This document shows positions 1 to 8,633 of a DNA stretch of 33,589 nucleotides, piece by piece. The DNA comes from CAYJAP01 sp964368425 (GTDB lineage Bacteria; Bacillota; Clostridia; Christensenellales; UBA1242), in the NCBI GenBank assembly GCA_964368425.1, contig CAYJAP010000004.1, positions 1 through 33,589 on the forward strand. Direction: 5' to 3'. Every line of letters starts with the position of its first letter. The stretch's first letter is position 1. The position numbers and the translations under genes were made by a program. A model generated the notes under the pieces. That model ran no database searches and was not told the origin of the DNA. It saw only the letters and a program-made list of their open reading frames with translations.

Positions 1-18
1 CTTATGCTCTATTATATT

Positions 19-46
19 TTTACATTTTGGTTTTATTTGTTATAAT
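19..46 (+). promoter_or_regulatory. Probable sigma-A promoter of parA
   Basis: TTTACA at 19-24 and TATAAT at 41-46 are separated by 16 nt, with TGT directly before the -10 (extended -10). Transcription would start near 53. The leader then contains an AT-rich 8-bp hairpin (65-72 with 82-89) that ends in six T residues and could be a weak attenuator or a terminator for the gene upstream of the window. Confidence 0.6.
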
Positions 47-119
47 AAATATATTAAATTTATTAAAAAACGAACAAAACCCGTTTTTTATTGAAATTTT
101 GCTGATTAAGGAGGCTATT

Positions 120-899
120 TTGAGCAAAATTATAGGATTTGTGAATCAAAAAGGCGGAGTGGGTAAGACCACCACATGTGTGAATATTGCTGCTTATCTG
201 GCTGTAATGGGTAAAAAGGTGTTATTATTGGATATGGACCCTCAGGGAAATGCTAGTAGCGGGGTTGGAATATCTAAAGAAACAAAGCTAAAAACCATAT
301 ATGATGTGATGATGGATGACGTAGATGTTTCAGAGGTGATAATAAAAACAAAAATTGATGGATTAGAGCTTATTCCTTCAAGTGTAGACTTAGCTGGGGC
401 AGAGATTGAGCTTGTTCAAATGAATAACCGAGAGAAAATACTAAAAAGAATCTTAAGTAAAATCAAAAGTTCGTACGATTATATATGTATAGACTGTCCT
501 CCATCGCTTGGATTATTAACGGTTAACTCTTTGACGGCAAGCGATAGAGTAATTATACCGTTGCAATGTGAATACTTTGCGTTGGAAGGAATAGTTCAGC
601 TAATGTACACGTTAAAACTGATAAAAAAGCACTTAAATCCAAGTATTGACGTCGAGGGAGTTGTATTAACAATGAAAGACGCTCGCAGCAATTTGGGTCG
701 TTCTGTTGTTGCAGATGTTAAAAAGCATTTCGCTGATGCAGTGTACAACACAATTATTCCTCGCAACATTAGATTGGCAGAAGCTCCTAGTTATGGAGAG
801 CCGATTGTAATATACGATCCAAAAAGTACAGGGGCAATTGCTTACAAGGCATTAACAGAAGAATTTTTAAAAAGAAATAACGATGTTCCAAGCTTATAA
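120..899 (+). CDS. parA: Chromosome-partitioning ATPase ParA (Soj)
   Basis: ParA/MinD-family Walker ATPase that works with ParB and parS to segregate the replication origin; in spore formers it also influences DnaA and Spo0A. The deviant Walker A motif KGGVGKTT is at residues 11-18, followed by LLLDMDPQGN (Walker A' region) and YICIDCPPSLG (Walker B). The reading frame is open from an ATG at 27, but the TTG at 120 is preferred: it has AAGGAGG at 108-114 with a 5-nt spacer, and the protein then begins directly at the conserved SKIIGFVNQKGG block. This gives 259 aa, the normal ParA size. parB follows after 140 nt. The family assignment is secure; the start is inferred. Confidence 0.95.
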   Translation: MSKIIGFVNQKGGVGKTTTCVNIAAYLAVMGKKVLLLDMDPQGNASSGVGISKETKLKTIYDVMMDDVDVSEVIIKTKIDGLELIPSSVDLAGAEIELVQMNNREKILKRILSKIKSSYDYICIDCPPSLGLLTVNSLTASDRVIIPLQCEYFALEGIVQLMYTLKLIKKHLNPSIDVEGVVLTMKDARSNLGRSVVADVKKHFADAVYNTIIPRNIRLAEAPSYGEPIVIYDPKSTGAIAYKALTEEFLKRNNDVPSL

Positions 900-1039
900 A
901 ATTTGTGAGAATACAGAAAAAACGCGAAAAAACATTAAAAAATATGTGTTTTTACATAAATTTTAATTAAAAGCATGACGGGGAACCAAAAATATAAAAA
1001 TGTAGTAGTTATTATTATATAACTGATTAGGAGAGGTGT

Positions 1040-1909
1040 ATGGAAGAAAAAAGAATCAAAAGAGGATTGGGTAGTTTAATAGGTTCGTTCGATGATGATA
1101 TTATTGTAGGCAAGCATGGTGTAGAAATTGCTACTAATAGGGGTGTGGAAGAAATTAATCTTTCATTGATAGACATAAACCGTAATCAGCCTAGGAAAAA
1201 TTTTGATGCTACTGCACTTAAAGAGTTGGCGGACTCTATTCGTGTACATGGAGTAATTCAGCCAATCATCGTTATTAAGCAAAATGAACGATATGTAATA
1301 GTGGCGGGCGAGAGAAGGTTTCGTGCGAGTAAGATGGTAGGATTAAAAACGATACCGGCGGTAGTAAAAAATTATTCGCCCAAAGAAGTGAAAGAAATTG
1401 CGTTGATCGAGAACATTCAGAGAGAAGATTTAAACCCTATTGAAGTCGCTCGGGGAATGAATGAGTTATTAAAGATATATGGCTGGACGCAAGATATACT
1501 CGCAGAAAGACTGGGTAAAAGCCGACCTGCTATCACTAATTTTATCCGATTATTATCGTTGACTCCTGAAGTTCTAAAGATGGTAGAAGAAGGAAAGTTG
1601 TCAGCGGGACACGCTCGTTCGCTTGTTGTAATATCTGACCCAACGATACAGTTACGCATGGCAAAAGTGGCGGTAGATAAAAAAATAACAGTTCGCGATT
1701 TAGAAAGGGAAGTTGCTAAAATGCAAGAAAAACCAGCAGCTAAAAAGGGCAAAATGTATAGTATTGAAATGAAAGAAGTTGTGCGCGTGTTGGAGAAAAA
1801 ACTTTCTACAAAAGTGGTTATAGCGGGTGATGATAACAAAGGAAAAATTTGTATTGAATATTTTACCCGAGACGATTTAGAAAGGATTGTTTTACAATTA
1901 AATAAATAA
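1040..1909 (+). CDS. parB: Chromosome-partitioning protein ParB (Spo0J)
   Basis: ParB/Spo0J is the parS-binding CTPase clamp that loads onto the origin region and is moved by ParA. Typical elements are visible: the N-terminal ParA-stimulating segment RGLGSLIG (residues 8-15), the CTP-binding GERRFRA box (90-96), the ENIQRED motif (from 124) and a helix-turn-helix around TQDILAERLGKSRPAI. The 289-aa length is normal. The ATG has TAGGAGAGG at 1028-1036. It follows parA in the same direction and is followed by yyaC, the order soj-spo0J-yyaC known from Bacillus subtilis. I found no 16-bp parS palindrome in this window, so the binding sites must lie elsewhere. Confidence 0.95.
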   Translation: MEEKRIKRGLGSLIGSFDDDIIVGKHGVEIATNRGVEEINLSLIDINRNQPRKNFDATALKELADSIRVHGVIQPIIVIKQNERYVIVAGERRFRASKMVGLKTIPAVVKNYSPKEVKEIALIENIQREDLNPIEVARGMNELLKIYGWTQDILAERLGKSRPAITNFIRLLSLTPEVLKMVEEGKLSAGHARSLVVISDPTIQLRMAKVAVDKKITVRDLEREVAKMQEKPAAKKGKMYSIEMKEVVRVLEKKLSTKVVIAGDDNKGKICIEYFTRDDLERIVLQLNK

Positions 1910-1915
1910 CACAAC

Positions 1916-1951
1916 AGAATCCGTCAACAACGTTTAGACGGGTTCTTTTTT
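1916..1951 (+). terminator. Intrinsic terminator of parB
   Basis: A 10-bp stem (1916-1925 with 1937-1946, one G-U pair) and an 11-nt loop are followed by a T tract reaching 1951. It lies 6 nt after the parB stop. Confidence 0.75.
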
Positions 1952-1960
1952 GCCTATAAT
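1933..1960 (+). promoter_or_regulatory. Possible sigma-A promoter of yyaC
   Basis: TTTAGA (1933-1938) and TATAAT (1955-1960) are separated by 16 nt. The -35 lies inside the loop and right arm of the parB terminator. yyaC homologues are usually sporulation genes, so an alternative sigma factor may be used instead. Confidence 0.4.
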
Positions 1961-1982
1961 TAAACATATTTAGGAGGGTTTT

Positions 1983-2531
1983 ATGGCTACTTATGCGATG
2001 AGAGAAAAAATGAACTCGCACTCTTTTGCGTGCGATATTCTTAAAGAAATTTATGACAAACCAGCTCCAGTTTTTCTGTGCGTAGGAAGCTCCCGCTGTG
2101 TGGCAGATAGTCTAGGACCTCTCGTGGGAGAGTACTTAACAAAGAAGCACAATATAGCAACTTTTGTATACGGGAATCTAGAGAAAAACATAGATAGAGG
2201 GAATCTGTCGGAATATGTGGAGTTCGTTAAAGAAAAACACGGTGGTTCGCCAGTTATTGTAGTGGATAGTTGTTTGGGTGCATCTGAGGAGATTGGTTCG
2301 GTAAAATTTCACAAAGGAAGTTTGTTCGTTGCTGGTATAAATAACGGAGTGTTGATCGGTGATTATGGGTTATCTGCAATCGTAAATACTACAGGAATAA
2401 CGGCGTTGAACTTTTTACGTGGAACAACAATAAAGACCATACTTAAATTAGCTGCTTTTATATCACAATCGATAGCGGCTGCTATCCACATGAGCCAAAC
2501 GTTTCAGACAAATGTTGTGTCGGCGAATTAA
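1983..2531 (+). CDS. yyaC: YyaC-family (DUF1256) putative spore protease
   Basis: Member of the YyaC/DUF1256 family, related in fold to the germination protease GPR and conserved in endospore formers; its substrate is not established. Visible family blocks are FLCVGSSRCVADSLGPLVG (near residues 31-49), VIVVDSCLG (near 91-99) and GDYGLSAIVNTTGI towards the C-terminus, with the Asp residues typical of this fold. At 182 aa it is slightly shorter than usual. The ATG at 1983 has AGGAGGG about 6 nt upstream. It sits directly after parB, as in Bacillus subtilis. The family call rests on motif recognition and synteny; the peptidase role is a family-level inference. Confidence 0.85.
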   Translation: MATYAMREKMNSHSFACDILKEIYDKPAPVFLCVGSSRCVADSLGPLVGEYLTKKHNIATFVYGNLEKNIDRGNLSEYVEFVKEKHGGSPVIVVDSCLGASEEIGSVKFHKGSLFVAGINNGVLIGDYGLSAIVNTTGITALNFLRGTTIKTILKLAAFISQSIAAAIHMSQTFQTNVVSAN

Positions 2532-2534
2532 ATG

Positions 2535-2564
2535 ATGTCGTAACAAAAACCGACATTTATTTTT
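2535..2564 (+). terminator. Probable terminator of yyaC
   Basis: A 6-bp stem (2535-2540 with 2551-2556) with a 10-nt loop is followed by TTTATTTTT. The stem is short, so this is a moderate call. Confidence 0.5.
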
Positions 2565-2681
2565 CACAAACTCATCTTTTTATTTTTAAATTATTTTTAA
2601 ATTATGTTATAGTCTATAAAATTGTGTACTATAATGACTATATTATAGTATATGTTTATACGATATTGACGAGTAATCTGC

Positions 2682-2710
2682 TATACAAATCCTGCTTTAC
2701 ATGGTATAAT
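2682..2710 (+). promoter_or_regulatory. Probable promoter of ftsH
   Basis: TATAAT (2705-2710) is preceded by TGG (extended -10), with a weak -35 TATACA (2682-2687) 17 nt upstream. The leader is about 78 nt. The AT-rich stretch 2570-2680 before it contains several overlapping TATA-like words, but I see nothing else definable. Confidence 0.5.
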
Positions 2711-2795
2711 TTATACTGTAAAACGGAACAAAGTTATTGTTGAAATATCATCACGACAATACGAAACGGCTATTTTACTAAATCGGAGGAAAGAG

Positions 2796-5141
2796 TTGAA
2801 TACAAACAAACCTAAAAATTATCGCAATTATTTATCATTATTTTTAATAATATTTGCTTTTATTTTAATATTTTATATGTACTTTTCCAGTTCTTCAGGA
2901 ACAGAAATTTTGCCTTCACAATTTGAGCAGTTAGTGGAAGAAGGAAAGGTTGAGAAAGTTCAAATCGTAGGGTACCCTTCAGGCGGTACAGTAAGAATAC
3001 GGGTAATAGGAAGCAAGGTTACAGAGAATAGATGGCCACAAGCGTCAGATTACTATTTCTCATACATTTCTTATGACGATGTATCGGAAACTATAAAGAC
3101 ATACAACAGTTATGTGAAAGAAAGCAAGGCGGCGGATCCTGATTTCGAGGGTGTTGAGATTGTTAGAACAGAGGGTAATCCAGCTACACCTTTCTTAGAA
3201 AAAATACTACCATACATGAGCATCATTATCTTCGTGGTAATTACTATTATTATAATAAGAATGATGACAACTAAAAGCAGTGGAGCGAATGCTTTTGGAA
3301 AAAGTAAAGCGAAAATAATGTCTAAGAGTGTAGTGAAATTCGCAGACATTGCCGGAGCAGATGAAGAAAAAGAAGAAACTAGAGAAATTGTGGAGTTCTT
3401 AAAAAATCCATTGCGTTTTAAAGCACTAGGCGCTCGAATACCAAAGGGAGTGTTGTTGGTCGGTCAACCAGGAACAGGTAAGACATTACTAGCGAGAGCA
3501 GTTGCTGGAGAAAGTAATGTGCCATTCTTTAGTATAAGCGGTTCTGATTTCGTAGAATTATACGTCGGAGTGGGAGCAAGCCGTGTTAGAGACTTGTTTG
3601 AAACGGCGAAAAGAAGGTCTCCTTGTATCGTGTTTATCGATGAGATAGATGCTGTTGGGCGTCAGCGAGGAGCTGGGCTTGGTGGCGGAAATGATGAGAG
3701 AGAGCAGACATTAAATCAGCTATTGGTAGAGATGGACGGATTTGAGAGTAACGAAGGAATCATCGTATTAGCAGCTACAAATAGGGCGGACGTTTTGGAT
3801 CCTGCGTTGTTACGACCAGGTAGATTTGACAGACAGATTTATGTTAATGTTCCTGATGTCAGAGGAAGAGAGGGCATCATAGCTATCCACGCAAAAGGAA
3901 AGCCTATTGATTCAGACGTAGACTTCAATGCAATTGCACGTTTAACGAGTGGATTCACGGGCGCGGATATAGAAAACTTCTTGAATGAAGCAGCTATAAT
4001 AGCCGCTAGAAATAACAGAGTTTCTATCTCCATGGAAGATATCACTGAAGGTATCAATAAGGTATTAATGGGTCCTCAAAAGAAGAGCAGGGTTATTACC
4101 GAGAAAGATAAGAGAATTACTGCATACCATGAGGCGGGACACGCTATAGTTACGAAAAAACTAGAAAGTGGAGATAATGTTCATGAAGTATCTATCATTC
4201 CTCGCGGAATGGCTATGGGATATACATCGATACGTCCTGCAGATGATGAAGAGGGCATGACGTATAGTCGACTAGTGAAAAAGATTAGCACATTAATGGG
4301 TGGTAGAGTTACAGAAGAGATAATCTTTAATGACATTACCACAGGGGCAAGTTCGGATATCAACAGGGCAACAGAAATTGCTAAACGTATGGTGACTGAG
4401 TGGGGAATGAGCAAGAGACTGGGATTTATCAACCTGGGTAAAAGTAAAGAGGTTTTCATCGGTCGAGATTATCAAGTTCAGAACACATATTCTGATGCTA
4501 CCGCAGCAATCATTGACGAAGAAATAAAGAGAATCCTTGATGAATGTTATCAAGAAGCCAAAAGGGTAATTAAGCAAAATATGGATATACTGGAAAATAT
4601 GGCGCAGTTATTGTTGGAAAGAGAGACAATTTATTTAGAAGAAATCGATATGATTATGGCGGGCGAGAACTACAAAAAAGTTTCCAAAATGTTAGATAAA
4701 AAAGACAAAAAAAGAAAGCAAGAACAAGAAGAAAAACGTAAAGAGCAGGAAAAACAACAAGCGTTACAAGTTCAAACTTTAAAAGAACAAGCTGCTGAGG
4801 CTTTGCGTAATGCGGGAGTGTTGAGCGTACAAGAGTTTGAGATGATTAAAAAAGACGGAGAAGATCTTAAAAAGAAGCTGAGTGAAAAGTCCGATAAAGA
4901 AAAAAGTGCTGAAGTAGAAGTTACTAAACCTACAGCAAAAGTAGAGACGTCTACTACAAAAAGAAAGACATCTACTGCAAAAACTTCTAGCGGAACAACT
5001 AAGAAGACTACTACAGCAAAACCTGCAGTTAAAAAACCTGCTACTGCGGCGGCTTCTGTAAAAACTACGGCGAAGAAGTCCACAAAAACGCCAACAAAAA
5101 CTACAGCAAAAAAACCAACAGATAAAGGCAAGAAGGAGTAA
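2796..5141 (+). CDS. ftsH: ATP-dependent membrane metalloprotease FtsH
   Basis: Hexameric inner-membrane AAA+ protease that degrades membrane and regulatory proteins. Order of parts: transmembrane helix 1 (about residues 12-30), extracytoplasmic domain, transmembrane helix 2 (about 137-156), AAA+ module with Walker A GQPGTGKT (223-230), Walker B VFIDEID (279-285) and the second region of homology ending LLRPGRFDRQ, then the M41 protease domain with the zinc site HEAGH (445-449). The start is TTG with GGAGGA 5 nt upstream. At 781 aa it is well above the usual 600-700: a Lys/Glu/Gln-rich coiled-coil-like segment (about 630-700) is followed by a Lys/Thr/Ala-rich tail (about 711-781). An unknown membrane protein gene follows after 3 nt. 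Confidence 0.97.
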   Translation: MNTNKPKNYRNYLSLFLIIFAFILIFYMYFSSSSGTEILPSQFEQLVEEGKVEKVQIVGYPSGGTVRIRVIGSKVTENRWPQASDYYFSYISYDDVSETIKTYNSYVKESKAADPDFEGVEIVRTEGNPATPFLEKILPYMSIIIFVVITIIIIRMMTTKSSGANAFGKSKAKIMSKSVVKFADIAGADEEKEETREIVEFLKNPLRFKALGARIPKGVLLVGQPGTGKTLLARAVAGESNVPFFSISGSDFVELYVGVGASRVRDLFETAKRRSPCIVFIDEIDAVGRQRGAGLGGGNDEREQTLNQLLVEMDGFESNEGIIVLAATNRADVLDPALLRPGRFDRQIYVNVPDVRGREGIIAIHAKGKPIDSDVDFNAIARLTSGFTGADIENFLNEAAIIAARNNRVSISMEDITEGINKVLMGPQKKSRVITEKDKRITAYHEAGHAIVTKKLESGDNVHEVSIIPRGMAMGYTSIRPADDEEGMTYSRLVKKISTLMGGRVTEEIIFNDITTGASSDINRATEIAKRMVTEWGMSKRLGFINLGKSKEVFIGRDYQVQNTYSDATAAIIDEEIKRILDECYQEAKRVIKQNMDILENMAQLLLERETIYLEEIDMIMAGENYKKVSKMLDKKDKKRKQEQEEKRKEQEKQQALQVQTLKEQAAEALRNAGVLSVQEFEMIKKDGEDLKKKLSEKSDKEKSAEVEVTKPTAKVETSTTKRKTSTAKTSSGTTKKTTTAKPAVKKPATAAASVKTTAKKSTKTPTKTTAKKPTDKGKKE

Positions 5142-5144
5142 GTT

Positions 5145-5720
5145 ATGGTTAAGAAAATTATACTTTGGTCAGTTACGGGATTGGTTGGTCTGTTGGCTAT
5201 TGCCACAGGAATAATCAGTTTAATAAAAAGCGATTTTAAACAAGTCGCTTTGGATACATACGCAAGTATACAGGTATACGATAAAACATCTTCATCTTTC
5301 TTAGACTATAATCCTAACTCTGATGAATATAAGCAGATTGTTAATTTGTACAACGAGAGTTTTGATGAGAGCGTGTTAATATCTTTATTCTCAGGAGCTT
5401 ACGGTTTTGAAGGTGGAGTTGTTCAAGGGCATGTGGACTTATCTGCAAGAATGGATACCTCCGGAAAACAATATATTATGTTTTTCTCCATTGATGAAAA
5501 AGTGTTAACTGTTGACTCTAAGCTTTATAAAAACAATGCAGATAGTATTGTTAAATACAACCGCATGGTATTAGAAATAAATAATACTTCGGCGTTGTCT
5601 GAAGCATCTTTATATATAATAGATGAAAGCGAGTCTACACAAGACGAACTGGTTTCTTATTATAAAGTTTCAATGCTAGCTCATTTTAAAGATTTACATA
5701 ATTACATAATAAATTTATAA
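5145..5720 (+). CDS. Unknown membrane-anchored protein in the ftsH operon
   Basis: I do not recognise this 191-aa protein. It has one hydrophobic segment (residues about 5-26, flanked by MVKK) that should act as a signal anchor, followed by about 160 polar residues predicted to lie outside the membrane, without cysteines or an obvious repeat. The ATG is 3 nt after the ftsH stop, and its AAGGAG ribosome site (5133-5138) overlaps the last ftsH codons, so the two are co-transcribed and probably translationally coupled. That makes a role near FtsH (adaptor, substrate or envelope partner) possible, but this is inference from position only. No strong plus-strand terminator follows. Confidence 0.75.
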   Translation: MVKKIILWSVTGLVGLLAIATGIISLIKSDFKQVALDTYASIQVYDKTSSSFLDYNPNSDEYKQIVNLYNESFDESVLISLFSGAYGFEGGVVQGHVDLSARMDTSGKQYIMFFSIDEKVLTVDSKLYKNNADSIVKYNRMVLEINNTSALSEASLYIIDESESTQDELVSYYKVSMLAHFKDLHNYIINL

Positions 5721-5773
5721 AAAGCTATAGAAAAGATACCACAACTCTCCGTATACATAATTAATTATGAAAT

Positions 5774-5797
5774 AAAAAATCAGGCATTAAGCCTGAT
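5774..5797 (-). terminator. Terminator of the reverse-strand orphan gene
   Basis: A 7-bp stem (5779-5785 with 5791-5797) and a 5-nt loop are followed, read on the minus strand, by a run of T residues (A5774-A5779 on the plus strand). It lies 50 nt beyond the stop of the minus-strand gene. On the plus strand the following sequence is A-rich, so it should work poorly for the ftsH operon. Confidence 0.65.
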
Positions 5798-5846
5798 AAA
5801 ATAATTATTATAGTATAAATGTTGTAAGCGGTGTCTTTTTTTGTTG

Positions 5847-7616
5847 TTATCTAACAAGTTGTTGTGACTGAGATTTTAACAGTTCTTGTAGTGCGGATTT
5901 ACCCTCTCCAAAAGAAGTTCGTGTTTCGGGTATCCAGTTACGTAGTAGTGGCGTTGCGTGGTGTTTTCCTGAAGATGGTGTTTTTTCTATCAGGTTGAGT
6001 GGGAATCTATCAACAGTCCGCAATGGCTGTGGTAGATATTTCTCTAACTCGGGATACCCTTCCAGCAATCCCTGTTTTTTCGTAGTTTCTCGTATCTCGA
6101 TTGTTTTAAGTATAGATGTACACAGTGCTGGCAGATATTTATTCTGTTGCTCTTCAGTTAGGAACCTAGGTTGTATTCTTTCGGACTTGTTCTCTAAGTC
6201 TACAAATCCCGCTTTGATTTTATCTAAGCTGTCATATGTCCAGTAAGTAGCTCCCTGCAACCTTCTGTTAAGCCTTTCTATTAATTCAGGATTTGTATTA
6301 GGTTGTAATAGAGCCTCCCTAGTTTCTTGCCAATCAAATCCATAACTATGAACACTCCACGCTAGGCGTTTTGGATCACCCGTGTTTACAATATCTGATA
6401 ATTTCAAATCTCTACGGTAGGTTATGGAAAACAGCGCATGGCTAATAGGATTAATGGTTGTTTGTAATGCTAATGGAATAGAAATGTCTGGGTGTGCTAA
6501 ATCGGCTTTTTTGATAGTGTCTAAATTGCTCAAAACATCTACTAAATCATCACCTCTTCCGCCTGCATCCATACTATCTATAAAGAACTTTAAAGAAGAA
6601 TTAGGAGAGTCGATGGATGACATGTCGTATCTAGAAGCTTGTTCCAACATAGAAAGGATGTCGCTTTTTGATAGGCTTTTAATAATCCTGTTTCTCATTT
6701 TATTATGTGCGTCTAAAGTCTCCTTTTTATCTGTAGCTTGCGATTGTTGTAGTGCAAAATATGTTTCTCCCAGCAATAGATCATCTACGAAAACGGGAGA
6801 TAGAATATCGGCAGCCACACCCACTTGTTGTGCTCTTTTATAAATAATGCTTTTAGTAGGACACAAATACTCAGCACGAGACAAGAGTTGTCTTTTGATA
6901 TTGAGGCGTGCAGAATAATCTCGGAGACGTAATTGTTGTAATGAATTTGCAAGTATATCACGTCGTTTAATACCTACTGACGTCATAGCAAGAGGATAAT
7001 CACTGTGAGCCACATTGTAGGATAAATCTGCAAGACACCCCCAATTAAAAGTGATATTTTTTCTTTCAAATATATTTCGTGCTGCTGCTGAAAGTTTTAG
7101 CATCAGCTTAGGCGATTGTTTAAAAACTGAAAAGTCAGCTGCAAAAATCTCAAGAGTGGCAGCTAGTGTTTCGTTATCCATTTTTGGATAGTACGATAAC
7201 ACGTTTACAGGCTCTTCTATTAAATATTTTGTTAGTGTTTCTCTATCGTGTATTCTTATTTGTTTAATAAATGTACGATCGTCTTCATCGGCACCATACC
7301 AGCCGCCCATGTGTGAAAGCTTTGTTGTGGAGGTAGGGTAAAATTTCTGCAAATAATACTCTTCTATTTCTTGTTGAACGGCGGAAAGCGAAACTTCATC
7401 TTGAGCGCGTGCCCAAGCTTGGTAAACGCTGGCGGCATTTGTAGGATCTCCTCGCACAATCCAATAGTCATCAGTTAGTTCGCGTTCATGATGTTTATAT
7501 GCAGGAGTTTTCTGTACAGGTTTATCCTCAACAAGAGATATTTCAGGCTCATCAGACTCATCTATCTCTACAATATCGTCAAAATCTTCTTCTAATTTTT
7601 CACGTTTATCGCTCAT
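5847..7616 (-). CDS. Large cytoplasmic protein of unknown function (orphan)
   Basis: A 589-aa protein that I cannot place in any family. It has no signal peptide and no transmembrane segment. Residues 1-45 are strongly acidic (runs of Glu/Asp). The rest reads as a mostly helical globular protein rich in Leu, Arg, Gln and Tyr, with no recognisable nucleotide-binding or metal-binding motif and no cysteine cluster. The ATG has a strong AGGAGG site (7621-7627 on the plus strand), a near-perfect promoter and its own terminator, so it is a self-contained unit inserted against the direction of its neighbours ftsH and cvpA. The well-formed translation signals argue that it is expressed. Helical-repeat scaffolds are one structural possibility, not shown by the sequence. 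Confidence 0.85.
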   Translation of the reverse strand: MSDKREKLEEDFDDIVEIDESDEPEISLVEDKPVQKTPAYKHHERELTDDYWIVRGDPTNAASVYQAWARAQDEVSLSAVQQEIEEYYLQKFYPTSTTKLSHMGGWYGADEDDRTFIKQIRIHDRETLTKYLIEEPVNVLSYYPKMDNETLAATLEIFAADFSVFKQSPKLMLKLSAAARNIFERKNITFNWGCLADLSYNVAHSDYPLAMTSVGIKRRDILANSLQQLRLRDYSARLNIKRQLLSRAEYLCPTKSIIYKRAQQVGVAADILSPVFVDDLLLGETYFALQQSQATDKKETLDAHNKMRNRIIKSLSKSDILSMLEQASRYDMSSIDSPNSSLKFFIDSMDAGGRGDDLVDVLSNLDTIKKADLAHPDISIPLALQTTINPISHALFSITYRRDLKLSDIVNTGDPKRLAWSVHSYGFDWQETREALLQPNTNPELIERLNRRLQGATYWTYDSLDKIKAGFVDLENKSERIQPRFLTEEQQNKYLPALCTSILKTIEIRETTKKQGLLEGYPELEKYLPQPLRTVDRFPLNLIEKTPSSGKHHATPLLRNWIPETRTSFGEGKSALQELLKSQSQQLVR

Positions 7617-7640
7617 AATAGCCTCCTAATAGTCGCATAA

Positions 7641-7669
7641 ATTATCTCACAGAAAGTGCCGATTGTCAA
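7641..7669 (-). promoter_or_regulatory. Strong sigma-A promoter of the reverse-strand orphan
   Basis: Read on the minus strand, TTGACA (7664-7669) and GATAAT (7641-7646) are separated by 17 nt, with TGA directly before the -10. The predicted leader is short and ends in AGGAGG. Confidence 0.75.
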
Positions 7670-7782
7670 TAGGTAATTATGCTCGGGGGAAAGATCTATT
7701 GACATATTTTAAAGCGGCTAATAATTTTTACAGTAAACTCGGTATGCTTTTTGTAAGTTTGTTATAAAAATAAGAAAACATA

Positions 7783-7811
7783 ATGACAAATCGACATTTT
7801 TATGTTATTAT
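7783..7811 (+). promoter_or_regulatory. Probable sigma-A promoter of the cvpA-like gene
   Basis: ATGACA (7783-7788) and TATTAT (7806-7811) are separated by 17 nt. The start codon is 41 nt after the -10. Confidence 0.6.
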
Positions 7812-7852
7812 ATTTCTAACAATAGAAATACCATGTTTATTGGAGGTTACGA

Positions 7853-8572
7853 ATGAACTGGGTAGACATAGTCGTTATAGCAATAGTGGTGTTAACAGCA
7901 GGTATTGGTTTGTGGAGAGGATTATTCGAATCAATACTCTCTTTAGTAGGAACTTTTCTATCTGTCTTCTTGGCGGTGCTAGCAAGTAAACCAGTCGCTT
8001 CATTTCTGAATAAAATAGCCAATGTTGACCAATTATTTATGAAACTGCTAAAGTCTGATGGAGGAGTAACCTTATTTGGTAAAACATTTACTAACGAAAA
8101 AATCGCAGCACTCTGCACTGTTGTGCTTGCTATCGTTATTGTTTGGATTTTAATTAAGTTAGCTATATTCCTACTGTCCAGATTATTTGATAGTGCAGTA
8201 TCTAAAAGCAATGCTCTGAGCGGATTAAACAGGGTGCTAGGATTATTCTTTGGTGCAGTGAAAGGTGCAGCAATTGTTTTAGTTGTTTTGGGGCTGTTGT
8301 TCTGTGCAAGCCTACTCCCTTTTGTGGGGGATAAATTAGAAAAGCCAATTATGAAATCAGGGTTTACGCAAAAAATATATGTTTACGTCGGCGAGTGGGT
8401 CGGTGATAAACTAGGAGATAGAATTTATAACGTCGTAGATAGCTTAGTCGAGGATGAAGAAGAGACGGCAGAGGAAGAGACTCCAGAAGGCGAGACTGAA
8501 AAAGAGAATGTAGACAGTCCAGTATTTGTACGAGAGTACAACGGAGAACTAATAGCGACGCTTATAACCTAA
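7853..8572 (+). CDS. CvpA-family membrane protein
   Basis: Resembles the CvpA/colicin V production family: a small integral membrane protein with about four hydrophobic helices. It begins MNWVDIVVIAIVVLTAGIG and has the family-like pattern of short loops with Gly/Arg (GLWRGLF, near residues 20-26), a second helix near 30-46, a third around 84-106 (long run of Val/Ile/Leu) and a fourth near 130-155. The last ~40 residues are hydrophilic and strongly acidic (Glu-rich), probably cytoplasmic. The 239-aa length is longer than the usual 160-180 because of this tail. The ATG has GGAGG 7 nt upstream. The biochemical function of the family is not settled. Confidence 0.75.
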   Translation: MNWVDIVVIAIVVLTAGIGLWRGLFESILSLVGTFLSVFLAVLASKPVASFLNKIANVDQLFMKLLKSDGGVTLFGKTFTNEKIAALCTVVLAIVIVWILIKLAIFLLSRLFDSAVSKSNALSGLNRVLGLFFGAVKGAAIVLVVLGLLFCASLLPFVGDKLEKPIMKSGFTQKIYVYVGEWVGDKLGDRIYNVVDSLVEDEEETAEEETPEGETEKENVDSPVFVREYNGELIATLIT

Positions 8573-8593
8573 ACTAATATTTGTAAGTAAGGT

Positions 8594-8633
8594 AAAACCC
8601 TGTGATTAAGTTGACAGGGTTTTATTATTTTTC
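8594..8633 (+). terminator. Terminator after the cvpA-like gene
   Basis: A perfect 10-bp stem (8594-8603 with 8614-8623) and a 10-nt loop are followed by ATTATTTTTC. Its right arm contains the -35 of the leuS promoter. Confidence 0.75.

Noticed and set aside
900..1039. parS site or terminator between parA and parB
   Set aside because: No sequence near the 16-bp parS consensus; the AT-rich imperfect repeat at about 930-955 is too weak to call.
1417..1914. 165-codon ORF antisense to parB
   Set aside because: It lies wholly within parB, has no start signals, and parB is clearly the real gene.
4772..5206. 144-codon ORF antisense to the ftsH tail
   Set aside because: It is a Val/Phe/Ala-rich mirror of the low-complexity Lys/Thr codons, with no ribosome site.
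7699..7727. TTGACA-based promoter upstream of the cvpA-like gene
   Set aside because: The best -10 at the correct distance (TAATTT) is weak, while 7783-7811 is better and closer to the gene.
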